From Ocypus olens (taxonomy: Eukaryota > Arthropoda > Insecta > Coleoptera > Staphylinidae), in assembly GCA_910593695.2 (NCBI GenBank), contig OU343065.1, forward strand, positions 30,352,762-30,416,761: 64,000 nucleotides of DNA. The letters run 5' to 3'. Positions 1 through 10,904 of the stretch are shown one piece after another. Position numbers and translations under genes: made by a program. The notes beneath the pieces are model-generated. The model did no database searches. It was not told the DNA's origin and saw only the letters and a list, made by a program, of their open reading frames with translations. Each line of letters starts with the position of its first letter. The stretch's first letter is position 1.

Positions 1-119
1 GATGTTCTGGAAAAAAAGTTGGTATCTTGGATTTTATTTTTCTTTAGTTGGTACTGTTCAGTGACATTGGGAGTGACCTCAATAAAATAACCAACAAATT
101 CTAACAACTATTAAAGCAC

Positions 120-3100
120 GCAAGCTCCAGCACGCCTTTCACCTTTGGATTTCAGTTGGTACACCTGTGCAAACTTACTGAACTTCAGCCGGCAGTTGGC
201 GCGCTTGTAGAACTTTAACTCGCCCTCGCCTTGACATTTTTTTTTAATTTCCCGCCGATCTTGTGAGCTTGGAAGTATCCAGAACTCGGAGGCCATTTTG
301 GCAACACTGTAAAACTTCCAAGTTCCACCTTGACATTTTTTTAATTTCCCGCCGAGCTTTGGGTTTCAATTGGTACACCTGTGCGAACTTACTGAACTTT
401 AGCCGGCAGTTGGCACGCTTGTAGAACTTTAACTCGCCCTCGCCTTGACATTTTTTTTAATTTCCCGCCGATCTTGTGAGCTTGGAAGTATCCAGAACTC
501 GGAGGCCATTTTGGCAACACTGTAAAACTTCCAAGTTCCACCTTGACATTTTTTTAATTTGCCGCCGAGCTTTGGGTTTCAATTGGTACACCTGTGCGAA
601 CTTACTGAACTTTAGCCGGCAGTTGGCACGCTTGTAAAACTTTAACTCGCCCTCGCCTTGACATTTTTTTTTAATTTCCCGCCGATCTTGTGAGCTTGGA
701 AGTATCCAGAACTCGGAGGCCATTTTGGCAACACTGTAAAACTTCCAAGTTCCACCTTGACATTTTTTTAATTTCCCGCCGAGCTTTGGGTTTCAGTTGG
801 TACACCTGTGCGAACTTACTGAACTTCAGCCGGCAGTTGGCGCGCTTGCAAAAGTTGCCCTCGCCCTCGCTTTGACATTTTTTTAAATTTCCCGCCGACC
901 TTTGGGTTTCGGTTGGTGCACCTGTGTGAGTTTGGAAGTATCCAGAAATCTGAGGCCATTTTGGCAACACTGTAAATTTCCAAGTTCCACCCTGACAATT
1001 TTTTAATTTCCCACCGACCTTTGGGTTTCGGCTGGTGCACCGTGTGAGCTTGGAAGTATCCATTTTGGCAACGCTGTAAAACTTCCAAGTTCCACCTTGA
1101 CATTTTTTTAATTTCCCGCCGACCTTTGGGTTTCAGTTGGTGCACCTGTGCAAACTTACTGAACTTCAACCAGGAGTTGACGCGCTTGTAAAACTTTCAA
1201 GTTCCACCTTGACATTTTTTTAATTTCCCGCCGACCTTTGGGTTTCAGTTGGTACACCTGTGCAAACTTACTGAACTTTAGCCGGCAGTTGGCGCGCTTG
1301 TATAACTTTAACTCGCCCTCGCCTTGACATTTTTTTTTAATTTCCCGCCGACCTTTGGGTTTCGGTTGGTACACCCGTGTGAGCTTGGCTTTCTACGATG
1401 TTGCCGCTTTGAAGTATCCAGATATGGGAGGCCATTTTGGCAACACTGTAAAACTTCCAAGTTCCACCTTGACATTTTTTTAATTGCCCGCCGACCTTTG
1501 GGTTTCAGTTGGCACACCTGTGCAAACTTGCCAAACTTCAGCCGGCAGTTGGTGCGCTTGTAAAACTTTAACTCGCCCTCACCTTGACATTTTTTTTAAT
1601 TTCCCGCCGACCTTTGGGGTTCAGTTGGTACACCTGTGCAAACTTACTGAACTTCAGCCGGCAGTTGACGCGCTTGTAAAACTTTAACTCACCGCTGCCT
1701 TGATATTTTTTTTACTTTCCGCCCAGTTTTGGGTTTTAGTTGGCACACCCGTGTAAACTTACGTTTGGGTTTCAGTGCACCTGTACAAACTTGAAGCTCT
1801 GCAGCGTTGCCGTTTTGAGGTATTCGGGAATGTAAGTACCGGATGCCTTTTTGGCAACACTGTATAACTTACAAGCTCCACCTTTACATTTTTTTATTTC
1901 GCGCCGATGTTTGGGTTTCGGTTGGTGCACCTGTACAAACTTGAAGCTCTGCAGCGTTGCCGTTTTGAGGTATTCCCGGATGTAAGTCGCGAAAAGCGAA
2001 TGACTTCGGCGACACTGTAGAACTTCCAAGTTCCACCTTGACAATTTTCTAATTTCCCGTCAATGTTTGGCTTTCAGTTGGTGCAAACTTAGAGCTCTGC
2101 AGCGTTGCCGGATGTAAGTCGCGGAAAGCGGATTCCTTTTTGACAACTCTGTAGAACTTCCAAGTTCCACCTTGACATTTTTTTAATTTCCCGTCAATGT
2201 TTGGGTTTCAGTTGGTGCACTTGTACAAATTTAAAGCTCTGCAGCGTTGCCGTTATTCCCGGGTGTAAGGAATGCGGATGCTTTTTGGCAACACTGTAGA
2301 ACTTCCAAGTTCCACCTTGACATTTTTTTAAATTTCCCGTCAATGTTTGGGTTTCAGTTGGTGCACTTGTACAAACTTAAAGCTCTACAGCGTTGCCGTT
2401 ATTCCCGGGTGTAAGGAATGCGGATGCTTTTTGGCAACACTGTAGAACTTCCAAGTTCCACCTTGACATTTTTCTAATTTCCCGCCAATGTTTGGGCTTC
2501 ACTTGGTGCACTTGTACTCTGCAGCGTTGCCGTTATACCCGGATGTAAGGAATGCGGACGCCTTTTTGGCAACACTGTAGAACTTCCAAGTTTGACCTTG
2601 GCATTTATTTAGGTAGGTTTCGGTTGGTACACTTGTGCTCTATAGTTTTGCCGTTTTAAGGTATTGCCAGATGTAAGGCGCGGAAAGCGGGTGCCTTTTT
2701 GGCAACACTGTAGAACTTTTGTCCCACCTTGACATTTTTTAAATTTCTCGCCGATGTTTGGGTTTCAGCAGGTGCACCTGTGCAGATTTGAAGCTCTGCA
2801 GTGTTGCCGTTTCGAGGTATTACTGGATGTGAGTCGCGGAAAGCGGATGCCTTTTTGGCGACACTGTAGAACTTAAATGTTGCACCTTGATATTTTTTAA
2901 TTTCCCACCGATGTTTAGGTTTCAGTTGGTGCACCTGTGCAGACTTGAAGCTCTGCAGTGTTTCCGTTTTGAGGTATCACCGGGTGTAAGGCGCGGAAAG
3001 CGGATGCCGTTTTGGCAACACTGTAGAACTTAAATGTTGCATCTTGACATTTTTTTAATTCCCCATTAGGTTTTAGTTGGTGCACCTGTGCAAACTTAAA

Positions 3101-3960
3101 GCTCTGCAGAGATGCCGTTTTGATCTATTCCCTGATGTAAGTCGAAGAAAGCGGATATCTTTTTGGCAACACTGTAGAACTTCCAATTTAATTTTTTCGC
3201 AGATGTTTGGGTTTCAGTTGGTGTAAGTGTGAAAACTCTGTAGAACTTCCGAGTTCCACCTTGACATTTTAGCAACACTGTAGAAGTTTCAAACACCGCT
3301 GTTGCCAGTTTAATTCATTAGATTTGAATTTCCCGTCGGGAAAATCCCCCGTTATTTGAATCTCCCGCCACTAATTTCCCCATTCCCCGACTTTTAGGTT
3401 GGCAGTCATTTTGCCGTGTCGCCATTTTTACTTCCGGTTTCCTGGGAATACTTTCGCTAAAACCCCCTACGTAAGGAGTTTACATGATTTTCTTTTAAGG
3501 AACGAAATTGCAAACCTCTGCAAACTTAAAGCTCTGCAGAGTTGCCGTTTTGAGGTATTCCCGGATATAAAACGCGGAACTGTAGAAGTTCCAAGTTCCG
3601 CTGTTGCCACTTTAATTCTCCAGGTTTTAATTACCCGCCGTGAAAATCCCGCCACTAAATTCTCACCGATTTTAAGGTTGGCAGCTATTTTGTGCGTATC
3701 GTGTCGCCATTATTACTTCCGTTTTTCCGGGAATACTTTATCTAAAACCCTTCACTTAAGCAGTTTATACATTATTTTTTTATTGCAATTGCAAACTCAA
3801 AGCTCTGCAGCGTTGCCGTTTTGAGGGGAATACCAAAGTCTCGGAAAGCGGATGCAACACTGTAGAACGTCCAGGCTCCGCTGTTGCCACTTTAATTATC
3901 CAGATTTAAATTTCCCAAACTTTGTTCAAAGTTCCCCAGATTTTTCGCCAATGAGTTCTC
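120..3960. repeat. Tandem repeat region with 106/213-bp units, degenerating rightwards
   Basis: The phrase GCCATTTTGGCAACACTG recurs at about 292, 505 and 719, giving a 213-bp unit. The half-unit phrase CTTGACATTTTTTTAATTTC recurs about every 106 bp, so the unit is a dimer. From about 1700 the units change to a related version containing GCTCTGCAGCGTTGCCG, with irregular spacing. From about 3300 to 4030 the spacing becomes roughly 300 bp, around a phrase ending in TTCCGGTTTTCCGGGAA. The region is more GC-rich than its surroundings. Open frames on either strand here are repeats of the unit and are not genes. It starts close to the left edge and may continue outside the window. Confidence 0.9.
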
Positions 3961-4065
3961 CCGATTTTTAGGTTGGCAGTCATTTTGCGTGCACAGTGCC
4001 GCCATTCTTGCTTCCGGTTTTCCGGGAAGACTTCCGCTGAAACACTCTACTTAAGGAGTTGCAAT

Positions 4066-4182
4066 CAGCGACGGTTCGCGGGCTTTTTTTCTTGGTACGG
4101 CCGAGGTAGAGGTGGCAATACATATAGGTAGGCTCGGTTGCAGAGATCTGTATTACCACCTCTGCTACCTCAGCCGTCACTG
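4066..4182. mobile_element. Short hAT-type MITE, shortened copy
   Basis: It starts CAGCGACGGTTCGCGGG and ends CAGCCGTCACTG. It shares the GTACGGCCGAGG and AGGTGGCAATACA arms of the full copy at 6216-6381. The two halves fold back on each other. It is 117 bp against 166 bp for the other copy, and I see no clear target duplication, so it is an older or rearranged copy. Confidence 0.75.
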
Positions 4183-4772
4183 ATTTATATACTCTTATAT
4201 TTTTGCTAGATAATATAGAAAAGTGAAGAAAACGTCAGTGCAAGTTGTCCGACGCACTAGAAACAGCATTTTCTTTCTTACATTGAAATACTTTTGTACA
4301 CAATGTATGTATACGTATGTTTGGTTGCATAATGTTTTATTTTATTCTATTGTTTTATGCATTATTGTTAATTTCATTTTATCCTTTTATTGAATGTCTT
4401 GATGTCTATTGTTATTACAAATTAAAAACCAGAAGAAATTTTCAATTGCTCAAACAGAAAAATATGATGTAAAATTGATATTTTCAACCTCACATTTAAA
4501 TTTACCGCCAATATGACATGGGGGAGCCACCTGGAAAATGTCAAACAATTATTTTTTTTACTAACCCCACTTTTTATACAATCTGTCAAAGAGACAATAA
4601 GTATTCAATTTGTTCACATCACATAATGTCCATCTGTTGTAATTTGGCACGATTGAAATCTGGTTGGTAAGTCAGATGGTTTGAAGCGCTTCAGACGCCT
4701 TGGTTCGTTTCAATTTATTTACAAGCTTCTACTCCTTCGCTGTATTCGATACTAAGCTTTTGTATTTCTTCT
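4183..4772. other. AT-rich spacer, nothing recognised
   Basis: I see no open frame, repeat or splice-bounded exon that I can support in this stretch. Confidence 0.5.
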
Positions 4773-4776
4773 TCAA

Positions 4777-5113
4777 CCCTTTCGCTGCTGTAGACGTGTA
4801 TTTACGATCTGCTCCTGCGTCAAAATGTTTCTTCATTTTTTACGAAAAGTTACTTTCTAGTTCCTTAACTTGTTAACCCATACAGGGTCTTTTTTTTAAC
4901 TCAGAACATATGATTGTTAATGTCTATGTTCTATGTTACAATAATCACATCAATGCATTGCAGTGTATTGTTCTGAGTTAAAAAAAAAGACCCTGTATAT
5001 ACATTTTCCTATTCTGTACGATGCCGTTGCTGTTAACATGTACGTAACGTTTCAGGCCTATCTAACGCCGCACCACAGGCATGGAGTGTTTTCCTAACGC
5101 CGCAGCGAAAGGG
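4777..5113. mobile_element. piggyBac-type MITE with TTAA target
   Basis: The left end is CCCTTTCGCTGC and the right end is the inverse GCAGCGAAAGGG. The right flank is TTAA (5114-5117); the left flank is TCAA (4773-4776), one change from TTAA. TTAA targets and CCCTTT-type ends are characteristic of the piggyBac superfamily. There is no transposase. A separate Tc1-like MITE sits inside it at 4883-4995. Confidence 0.7.
4883..4995. mobile_element. Tc1/mariner-like MITE nested in a piggyBac-type MITE
   Basis: The inverted repeats are about 28 bp: CAGGGTCTTTTTTTTAACTC at the left and its near-perfect inverse ending GACCCTG at the right. TA lies on both sides (4881-4882 and 4996-4997). It is 113 bp with no coding capacity. 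The CAGGGT end resembles those of the larger CAGGGTG-ended elements elsewhere in the window. Confidence 0.75.
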
Positions 5114-5251
5114 TTAACAGAGGCCCTTTTTGTAGAGCCGTGTTGGTCACGTACCAAGGTGCATTAGTTATTCGGCGTAGCATGTTATTTTGAAAACGTT
5201 TGAGTTGCCCATTAGGCTTGAGGAATGCTTTGTAAGGTGTGAGCCACATAA

Positions 5252-5392
5252 TTTTTTTGCTGAGTTGGCCATGCCTGAGAGAGAGAGGAACATAGCAGTC
5301 ATATCTGAGATTAATTCATTTTTTTAAATCTTATTCTAATCTCATGACGTAATAATTTGCGACATACCTCATTTATCTCACAGCCAACTCTC

Positions 5393-5395
<3 letters not shown>
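5252..5395. repeat. Dispersed fold-back repeat, copy 1
   Basis: It begins near CTGAGTTGGCCATGCCTGAG with a GA run and ends near CTCACAGCCAACTCTCAG, so the ends are inverse. A related, better preserved copy lies at about 39931-40061. Confidence 0.55.
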
Positions 5396-5429
<34 letters not shown>

Positions 5430-5735
5430 CTTTATTGGCATAACCATATATACAAAACAAACTCTTTACATCCCTCACCCCCCCCCCCCTTCCACCGCTC
5501 CCCTCCCTCCCTCTCCCCTCTTTCTCCCATCCCACCTTCTCCAGCGTCTTCACTCCTGCCCCATCCTCTCTCATCCATTCCGTCACCCTTCTATTCCCTC
5601 TCACTCCTACCCATTCTTCTTTCACCCCCTCACATTCTTCCACCAAGTGCTTCCATGTATCCTTCCCCCACTCGCACAGCCCACATCTCATATAATCCTC
5701 CCCCATCCACCTCTTCCTCCCTCTCAGTACAAATC
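5311..5735 (-). pseudogene. 3' fragment of a LINE ORF2 (reverse transcriptase C-terminus)
   Basis: Read on the minus strand, the frame gives a Cys-rich block, CGLCEWGKDTWKHLVEEC, that matches the CxxC...HxxxxC knuckle near the C-terminus of insect jockey/R1-like LINE polyproteins. It is preceded by RKRWMGEDYM and followed by a charged tail ending YGYANKGS. After that comes a long T run in the sense direction (an A run of about 29 on the plus strand from 5397), with an AATAAAG just before it. Only the last 130 residues or so are present, so this is a 5'-truncated dead copy. The family assignment rests on the knuckle and context only; the clade is uncertain. Confidence 0.7.
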
Positions 5736-6004
5736 ATTAATTAGAAGTAGTCAATATACTTTTAATGTGCGGTTTAGATGGGGCACCCTGTATATATACT
5801 AATACACACAACCATATCTAAATATATAAACAAATAAAGTAACTTTTTCAAGCCCATACAAAAAAGCGCCATCTATGGAATAATTTTTTCACATTTTTTT
5901 GCATAATTGAGTAAGTTCGTGACAGTGAAATAATATTTCGTATAAAAACCAACAAAAAAAGTAATTTTTCTGTAAACCTAGGATGGCAGCATGGGCGCGA
6001 AGTG

Positions 6005-6215
6005 GTTAAAACTGCCATATGTATAAAAATTATTTAGATAAAGGGTGGCTTTGTATTTCGGAACGTACGTTGCAGGTTTGATACGTCGCATCACGTCTTC
6101 ACCACCAGTTGTTCATATGACATAAAGTCAACGAGCTGAACTAATCTAAGACCGTGATTTTGTTTATCATGGTCATGCCTTATCTAAATCATTTTTATAC
6201 ATATGGTATTTTTAA
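6005..6215. mobile_element. Fold-back element with 39-bp inverted ends
   Basis: GTTAAAACTGCCATATGTAT at the left is the near-perfect inverse of ATACATATGGTATTTTTAAC at the right, and the pairing continues inwards through TATTTAGATAA. There is no coding capacity. The right end is interrupted by the hAT MITE at 6216-6381, so its last base is at 6390. Confidence 0.7.
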
Positions 6216-6381
6216 CAGTGACAGTTCGCGGGGTTTTTTCTGGTACGGCCGAGGAACAAGAGGTGGCAATACAGATAGGTAGGGTGAGTTGCAGAGACGG
6301 CAGGCTGCGTGACCGCACCTATCTGTATTACCACCTCTTGTTCCTCGGCCGTACCAGAAAAAACCCCACGAACCGTCACTG
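6216..6381. mobile_element. hAT-type MITE, full length, with 8-bp target duplication
   Basis: It is 166 bp. It begins CAGTGACAGTTCGCGGGG and ends CCCCACGAACCGTCACTG, and the arms pair over about 70 bp. It is flanked by ATTTTTAA on both sides (6208-6215 and 6382-6389). CAG-ended inverted repeats with 8-bp duplications are the hAT hallmark. The near-perfect arms and exact duplication suggest fairly recent insertion. Confidence 0.9.
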
Positions 6382-6525
6382 ATTTTTAACTAAATTATAA
6401 CCGTTCTTAGTTTAGTAAAATAATTGTAGATGATTATAAGTCATTAAGCAATTATAAATTTAAACTATAAGCGCTTGTGATGTGGCGGGGTGAACGATGA
6501 GGAAGAAAAATAGAAAAATACTTAC

Positions 6526-6720
6526 GTACAACGCCCGAACTAACGGATCCGAGAAAATTGGACCAACTGCAGGGTAAATCGTTGAATTGATACCTAGGTC
6601 CGACCACCATGGGATGATCGGCTAAGCTGGGCTGTACCACCACTTTCAGCTCCTTGGAAACGTCATCACCTTCGATGGTAACATGGTCGATAGGAGGTCT
6701 ACATTCCATTTCATTCAAAT
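6526..6720 (-). CDS. Unassigned exon of a minus-strand gene
   Basis: On the minus strand a reading frame of 65 codons lies between an acceptor (TTATCAATTACAG, AG complement at 6721-6722) and a donor (GTAAGT, complement at 6525-6520). Both borders are phase 1, so the exon is symmetrical. The peptide includes ECRPPIDHVTIEGDDVSKE and later LPCSWSNFLGSVSSG. It has normal protein-like composition, unlike the AT-rich surroundings. I do not recognise the family. It lies downstream of the arrestin stop and shows no arrestin motif. No partner exon was found in the window. It could be an exon of a large unknown gene or a chance frame; I favour a real exon. Confidence 0.5.
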
Positions 6721-7042
6721 CTGTAATTGATAATTGCATGCGATCATTACTATGGAGTAATAGAAATATATTATGCAACGAGTGTTATAAACGGCACTTT
6801 AGTCACGGGTGTCTAGAATTGCATACTATACTTTTTCTACAACTAAATTGGTAAAATTTTGAAGTTATTTTATTACCTCAAATGAACATGGTAATAGTAT
6901 ATTATTAAATTAGTTTACTTGGGTAAATATCAGTGATGTATTGGAGGGGGAAGGTGGAGGAACGACGTTCCGGCATCTTTTTTCAGAAACGGAACGCGTT
7001 TGTGTTTGTTAATATTTTGTATAGTAAGAATAAATAGCGATT

Positions 7043-7164
7043 ATTACAACTAGGGAAATATGAATAGTATATTTCCCGTGGTTGGCTAGTTACATCCCTA
7101 GGGCGGAGCCCGAGGGATGTATAGACAACCAAGGGAAATGTATTCATATTTCCCGTGTTGTAAT
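7043..7164. mobile_element. Palindromic MITE
   Basis: ATTACAACTAGGGAAATATG at the left is the near inverse of CATATTTCCCGTGTTGTAAT at the right. The centre CATCCCTAGGGC / GAGGGATG also pairs, so nearly the whole 122 bp folds. The phrase CCCTAGGGAAATAT recurs at about 7500-7545, inside the neighbouring element. Confidence 0.7.
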
Positions 7165-7170
7165 CAATAG

Positions 7171-7607
7171 TTTTTTTCTGATTGAAGAATATTGTTCTGT
7201 AAATGGGAAAATATTGGATTGTAAATTTTTGAATTTATCGGATTGGTAACGTTGCTAAGGGCCTTGTTTGTAAATATCATGGTTGACTTGTTTTGGTATT
7301 TGCGTTGTTTCATAAATTGGTGAAATGTCAAACTATGTGTTAACGCAAGCGACGAAAGACCGTGAATGTTTGGTTCCGGTGAAATCCAAAGCTGTAAAAT
7401 CCATAAAGGATACCTTCCTAAGAAATCGGAGGTGTTGTCCCGCAATTAAAACAATTCTTACGAGAAGCTCCTAATGACAATTGTTTGATGTCTATATTTC
7501 CCTAGGGAAATATGAGCACTTCATGTTTCCCTAGGGAAATATAAGTGTGTTATGACATATCGTAACTAAGGCAATATTACTCGATATTGTTTCAATCAGA
7601 AAAAAAA
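7171..7607. mobile_element. Probable fold-back element
   Basis: TTTTTTTCTGATTGAA at the left is the inverse of TTCAATCAGAAAAAAA at the right. Inside are two CCCTAGGGAAATAT repeats shared with the palindrome at 7043. The minus-strand open frame of about 90 residues inside has no family features. Confidence 0.5.
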
Positions 7608-8078
7608 TAAAAAGCTCACAAGGAAAACAATAGTTTGCTTAAAATAAGATGATCTCCGAAAAACTTTCAGCAACCTGCTTGTGGAAAGTCGCGGACTATT
7701 TTTTTTTTATTTTTTTAAATTTGTTTATAAGAAAGAATTATTGTAATCAATGAGTAGAAATAGAAAATTGACTCAGAACTCCTGGAACTCTCATTTTTTT
7801 TTGCTTTGCGACTTTTTTCAAAAAAATATTTTTGATAGTTCCGGATAGTTCTGATAGGTGTTTCCGGTATTTCTTTGTGAGTTCTATCCATAGTTATTAT
7901 GAAATATTTAGATTCGACCAATATTAAGTGAGTAATATGAATTTGAATATTTCGAATTTCCAACTTTGAAAATTTTTATCTCTGGAAATTCAATAGAACT
8001 CTTTTTTAAAAGTATCAGGAACTATGGTACTAACCCAAACACTAGTTCAGAACTATTCGATAACAATGTTCGGGTGCG
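7608..8078. other. AT-rich spacer, nothing recognised
   Basis: I see no repeat or supportable gene here. Confidence 0.45.
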
Positions 8079-8230
8079 GTGTCAAGTTGGCACCCCATTT
8101 TAAAAAAAATTCCCGACAGCCCAATTTTACAGAACTATTTTTTTAAAGTTGATAGTACTTCTAGATACAACAAAAGGAATAGAGAACTCCATAATTATCA
8201 GAACTCTTCATTGGGGTGCCAACTTGACAC
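8079..8230. mobile_element. MITE with 19-bp perfect inverted ends
   Basis: GTGTCAAGTTGGCACCCCA at 8079 is exactly the inverse of TGGGGTGCCAACTTGACAC ending at 8230. The interior of about 110 bp is AT-rich and non-coding. No clear target duplication is seen, so the superfamily is not assigned. Confidence 0.75.
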
Positions 8231-8283
8231 ACTCGATAAGTGATGACTAACTTGATTTTGCCTTTGACTATATACTAATGGTA

Positions 8284-10429
8284 TACAGGGTGTCCTAAAT
8301 AGAGTAGGATTGCATGGGTATCTTTCTTATTCTTAAAGCTAGAGATCTGGTTAAATGGGCAATGTTGTGCAATGCTGATTCAGATTATGTTGAGAAATTT
8401 TCAAAATTCGGAGCAGTTTAGAAAATATTAAAAAAAAACTGAAAATCGCGATTTTCAAAAAAATCAAATATCTCAATAATTATTAAAGATGCGAAAAAAA
8501 GTTTTAAATAAAAGTTACTTGGTTTAATTAGGCAAACATGGAAATCAAGTCAAAATAAAATTCAAGATGGCGGTTTCCGAGATATTAATACCAACTTTCT
8601 TATTTCAAATGGCCGCCATATTTGATTTTTACACGCATAAATAAACTTTTTTTTTCTCTTTTCAACGATGTACAACAACCTATGTCAAAATAAAAAATAA
8701 TGGAAATAATAATTGTTGTAAGTTTAAAACAAGTAGGCATAAATAAAAATAAAACAAAATTTGTTATAACGACTAACTGTCATCTTACATTAGTTTATCA
8801 GTTGTATTAATCATTCATACATGTGTATTGTCTTAAGTTGTAGTAATATCGATAAATATTAATTACTTGAAATGGCGAATTATTCAATATCTGAACAATA
8901 CGATATGTTTTGTAATTACATCAAGTGTTACAAAAACCCCCATCTTGCAGCACAAACATACCAAGCAAACTTTCCTGAAAGAAGCCAGCCGGACATTAAG
9001 GTATTTAAAAGATCGGATGAAAATATGCAATTGTATGGAAGTTTAAAAAAACCTAAGAGAAATAGAAATATGATCGTTGATGATGAAGAATTAACATTGG
9101 CTTGTGTGGCAGCTAATCCGAACATTTCATGTCGGCAGATGGAAAATGAAGTTAACGTATCTAAGTCTAGAGCATCAACAATTTAAAAAAAGCACAAGTT
9201 TCACCCTTATAAATTACTTTACAACCAAATGATAACATCCGTAGATTAACATTTTGCAGGTGGTTAATCAACAAAATTACGGAAAATGGTGATTTTATAA
9301 ACACAATTTTATGGACTGACGAATCTTACTTTTCTAATTGTGGATTATTTAATCGTCATAACGAGCACTATTGGGCTCAAGAAAATCCACACATAGTTAT
9401 TCCACGGCGAAACCAATTACGGTTTTTTGTGGCATAATGGGAAATCGTTTACTTGGTCCTATAATTTTTGATGGAACTCTAACTGCACGACGTTATTTGG
9501 AAATTCTTCAAACAACCTTAGAAGATTTATTGGATGATTTACCTTTGGCACAAAATATGCAAATATGGTACCAGCAAGATGGCGCTCCAGCACACAATGC
9601 CAGAGATGTTATTACTTATGTAAATGGACGTTTTAATAATAAAGTAATAGCGACTAATACACCTGTACAGTGGCCAGCCAGATCTGCAGACTTGACGCCT
9701 CTTGACTTTTATTTGTGGGGCACTTAAAAAAACAAAGTTTATGGGAGTAACTTCAATTATAACAATGTGGATGAACTTCGCGAAGCAGTGACAGAGGCAA
9801 TAAACGGCATTAATCGCAACACATTGCGAAAAGTAACTGTCAGTGTTGTAAAACGCTGTCAATTGTGTTTGGCCAATCATTTTGAGCATTTTTTATAATT
9901 TATTGTTATTTTACTACTTGGTTATATTACCTCTTTTTGTTTTGTTACATTTGCTTTAAAAATAATTTAAAAAATTAAAATTAAAATTTAAACAATTAAT
10001 ATTTCCATTATTTTTTATTTTGACATAGGTTGTTGTACATCGTTGAAAAGAGAAAAAAAGTCTATTTATGCGTGTAAAAATCAAATATGGCGGCCATTTG
10101 AAATAAGAAAGTTGGTATTAATATCTCGGAAACCGCCATCTTGAATTTTATTTTGACTTGATTTCCATGTTTGCCTAATTAAACCAAGTAACTTTTATTT
10201 AAAACTTTTTTTCGCATCTTTAATAATTATTGAGATATTTGATTGTTTTGAAAATCGCGATTTTTAGTTTTTTTTAAATATTTTCTAAACTGCTCGGAAT
10301 TTTGAAAATTTCTCAACATAATCTGAATCAGCATAGAAAACTGCACAACATTGCCCATTTAACAAGATCTCTAGCTTTAAGAATAAGAAAGATACCCATG
10401 CAATCCTACTATATTTAGGACACCCTGTA
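8284..10429 (+). mobile_element. Tc1/mariner-superfamily transposon with 430-bp inverted repeats
   Basis: The element starts TACAGGGTGTCCTAAAT and ends TTAGGACACCCTGTA, flanked by TA (8282-8283 and 10430-10431). The inverted repeats run 8284 to about 8710 and about 10002 to 10429 and are nearly identical, which is long for the superfamily. A single transposase gene on the plus strand fills the middle and is disrupted (see next entry). Similar CAGGGTG ends occur on several non-autonomous elements in this window, including the palindrome at 20852-22001. Confidence 0.92.
8872..9898 (+). pseudogene. Tc1/mariner-type transposase, DD41D spacing, broken
   Basis: DNA transposase of the DDE/D superfamily, which cuts and pastes its own element in the nucleus. 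The N-terminal part (8872-9186) is a helix-turn-helix-like region starting MANYSISEQYDMF and continuing NPHLAAQTYQANFPERS. The catalytic part includes WTDESYFS (first Asp, about 9318), YQQDGAPAHNA (second Asp) and WPARSADLTPLDFYLWG. Counting from the Asp of QQDG to the Asp of TPLD gives 41 intervening residues, i.e. DD41D, the spacing I recall for the rosa/visitor group. The gene is dead. The N-terminal, middle and C-terminal segments lie in three frames, with shifts near 9240 and 9410. Two in-frame TAA codons occur (9184-9186 and 9725-9727), each where TTA (Leu) would fit the family. The C-terminal remainder ends at TAA 9896-9898. Confidence 0.92.
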
Positions 10430-10599
10430 TAGTCAAAGGATTTTGCGATTTAAAAATCTGGAGCTAACTTCAGTCCATGACAAAAGGGCGCAGTTTGTCA
10501 AGGTGTATTTAAAGAATCACGCGTCATAAAAACACATACGCATTTTAGAGGTGGGAGTAGACAAAATAAATTTAAAAAAAACCACCAGTCATGCTCGAG

Positions 10600-10727
10600 A
10601 TTCAAAGTTTGAACGAACGGCGGCAAATCCATCGCGCGCAGCTGTCCGTACATCGAGCAGTTTACCGGTCGGTGTTCCTAGAGAAATAATTATAGTCCGA
10701 ACCTTGAATTCGCCGAGTTAGTAACAG
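10600..10727 (+). other. Possible 5' untranslated first exon of the PHPT1/janus-A gene
   Basis: A GC-richer patch (CAGCTGTCCGTACATCGAGC onwards) ends in a good donor, TAACAG followed by GTGAGAGT, about 1.6 kb upstream of the PHPT1 exon on the same strand. It lacks a long reading frame, as expected for a leader exon. This is position-based inference only. Confidence 0.22.
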
Positions 10728-10904
10728 GTGAGAGTGAAACACATTTTGCAATACCCACCGGTGCATATTTTGTTGATAATTAACTTCCTAACGTGCGTTA
10801 ACTTGTAGTCGGCCGGCTTGTAGATGCATATCAGCCCCCTCAGGTTGTTCCAGACCAAACCGGCGTCTCTCACGAGCATTTTAAGACCGTCCACACCCGA
10901 ATAA

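Noticed and set aside
111..1687. Many open frames on both strands near the left edge
   Set aside because: All follow the 106/213-bp repeat and share the same repeated words.
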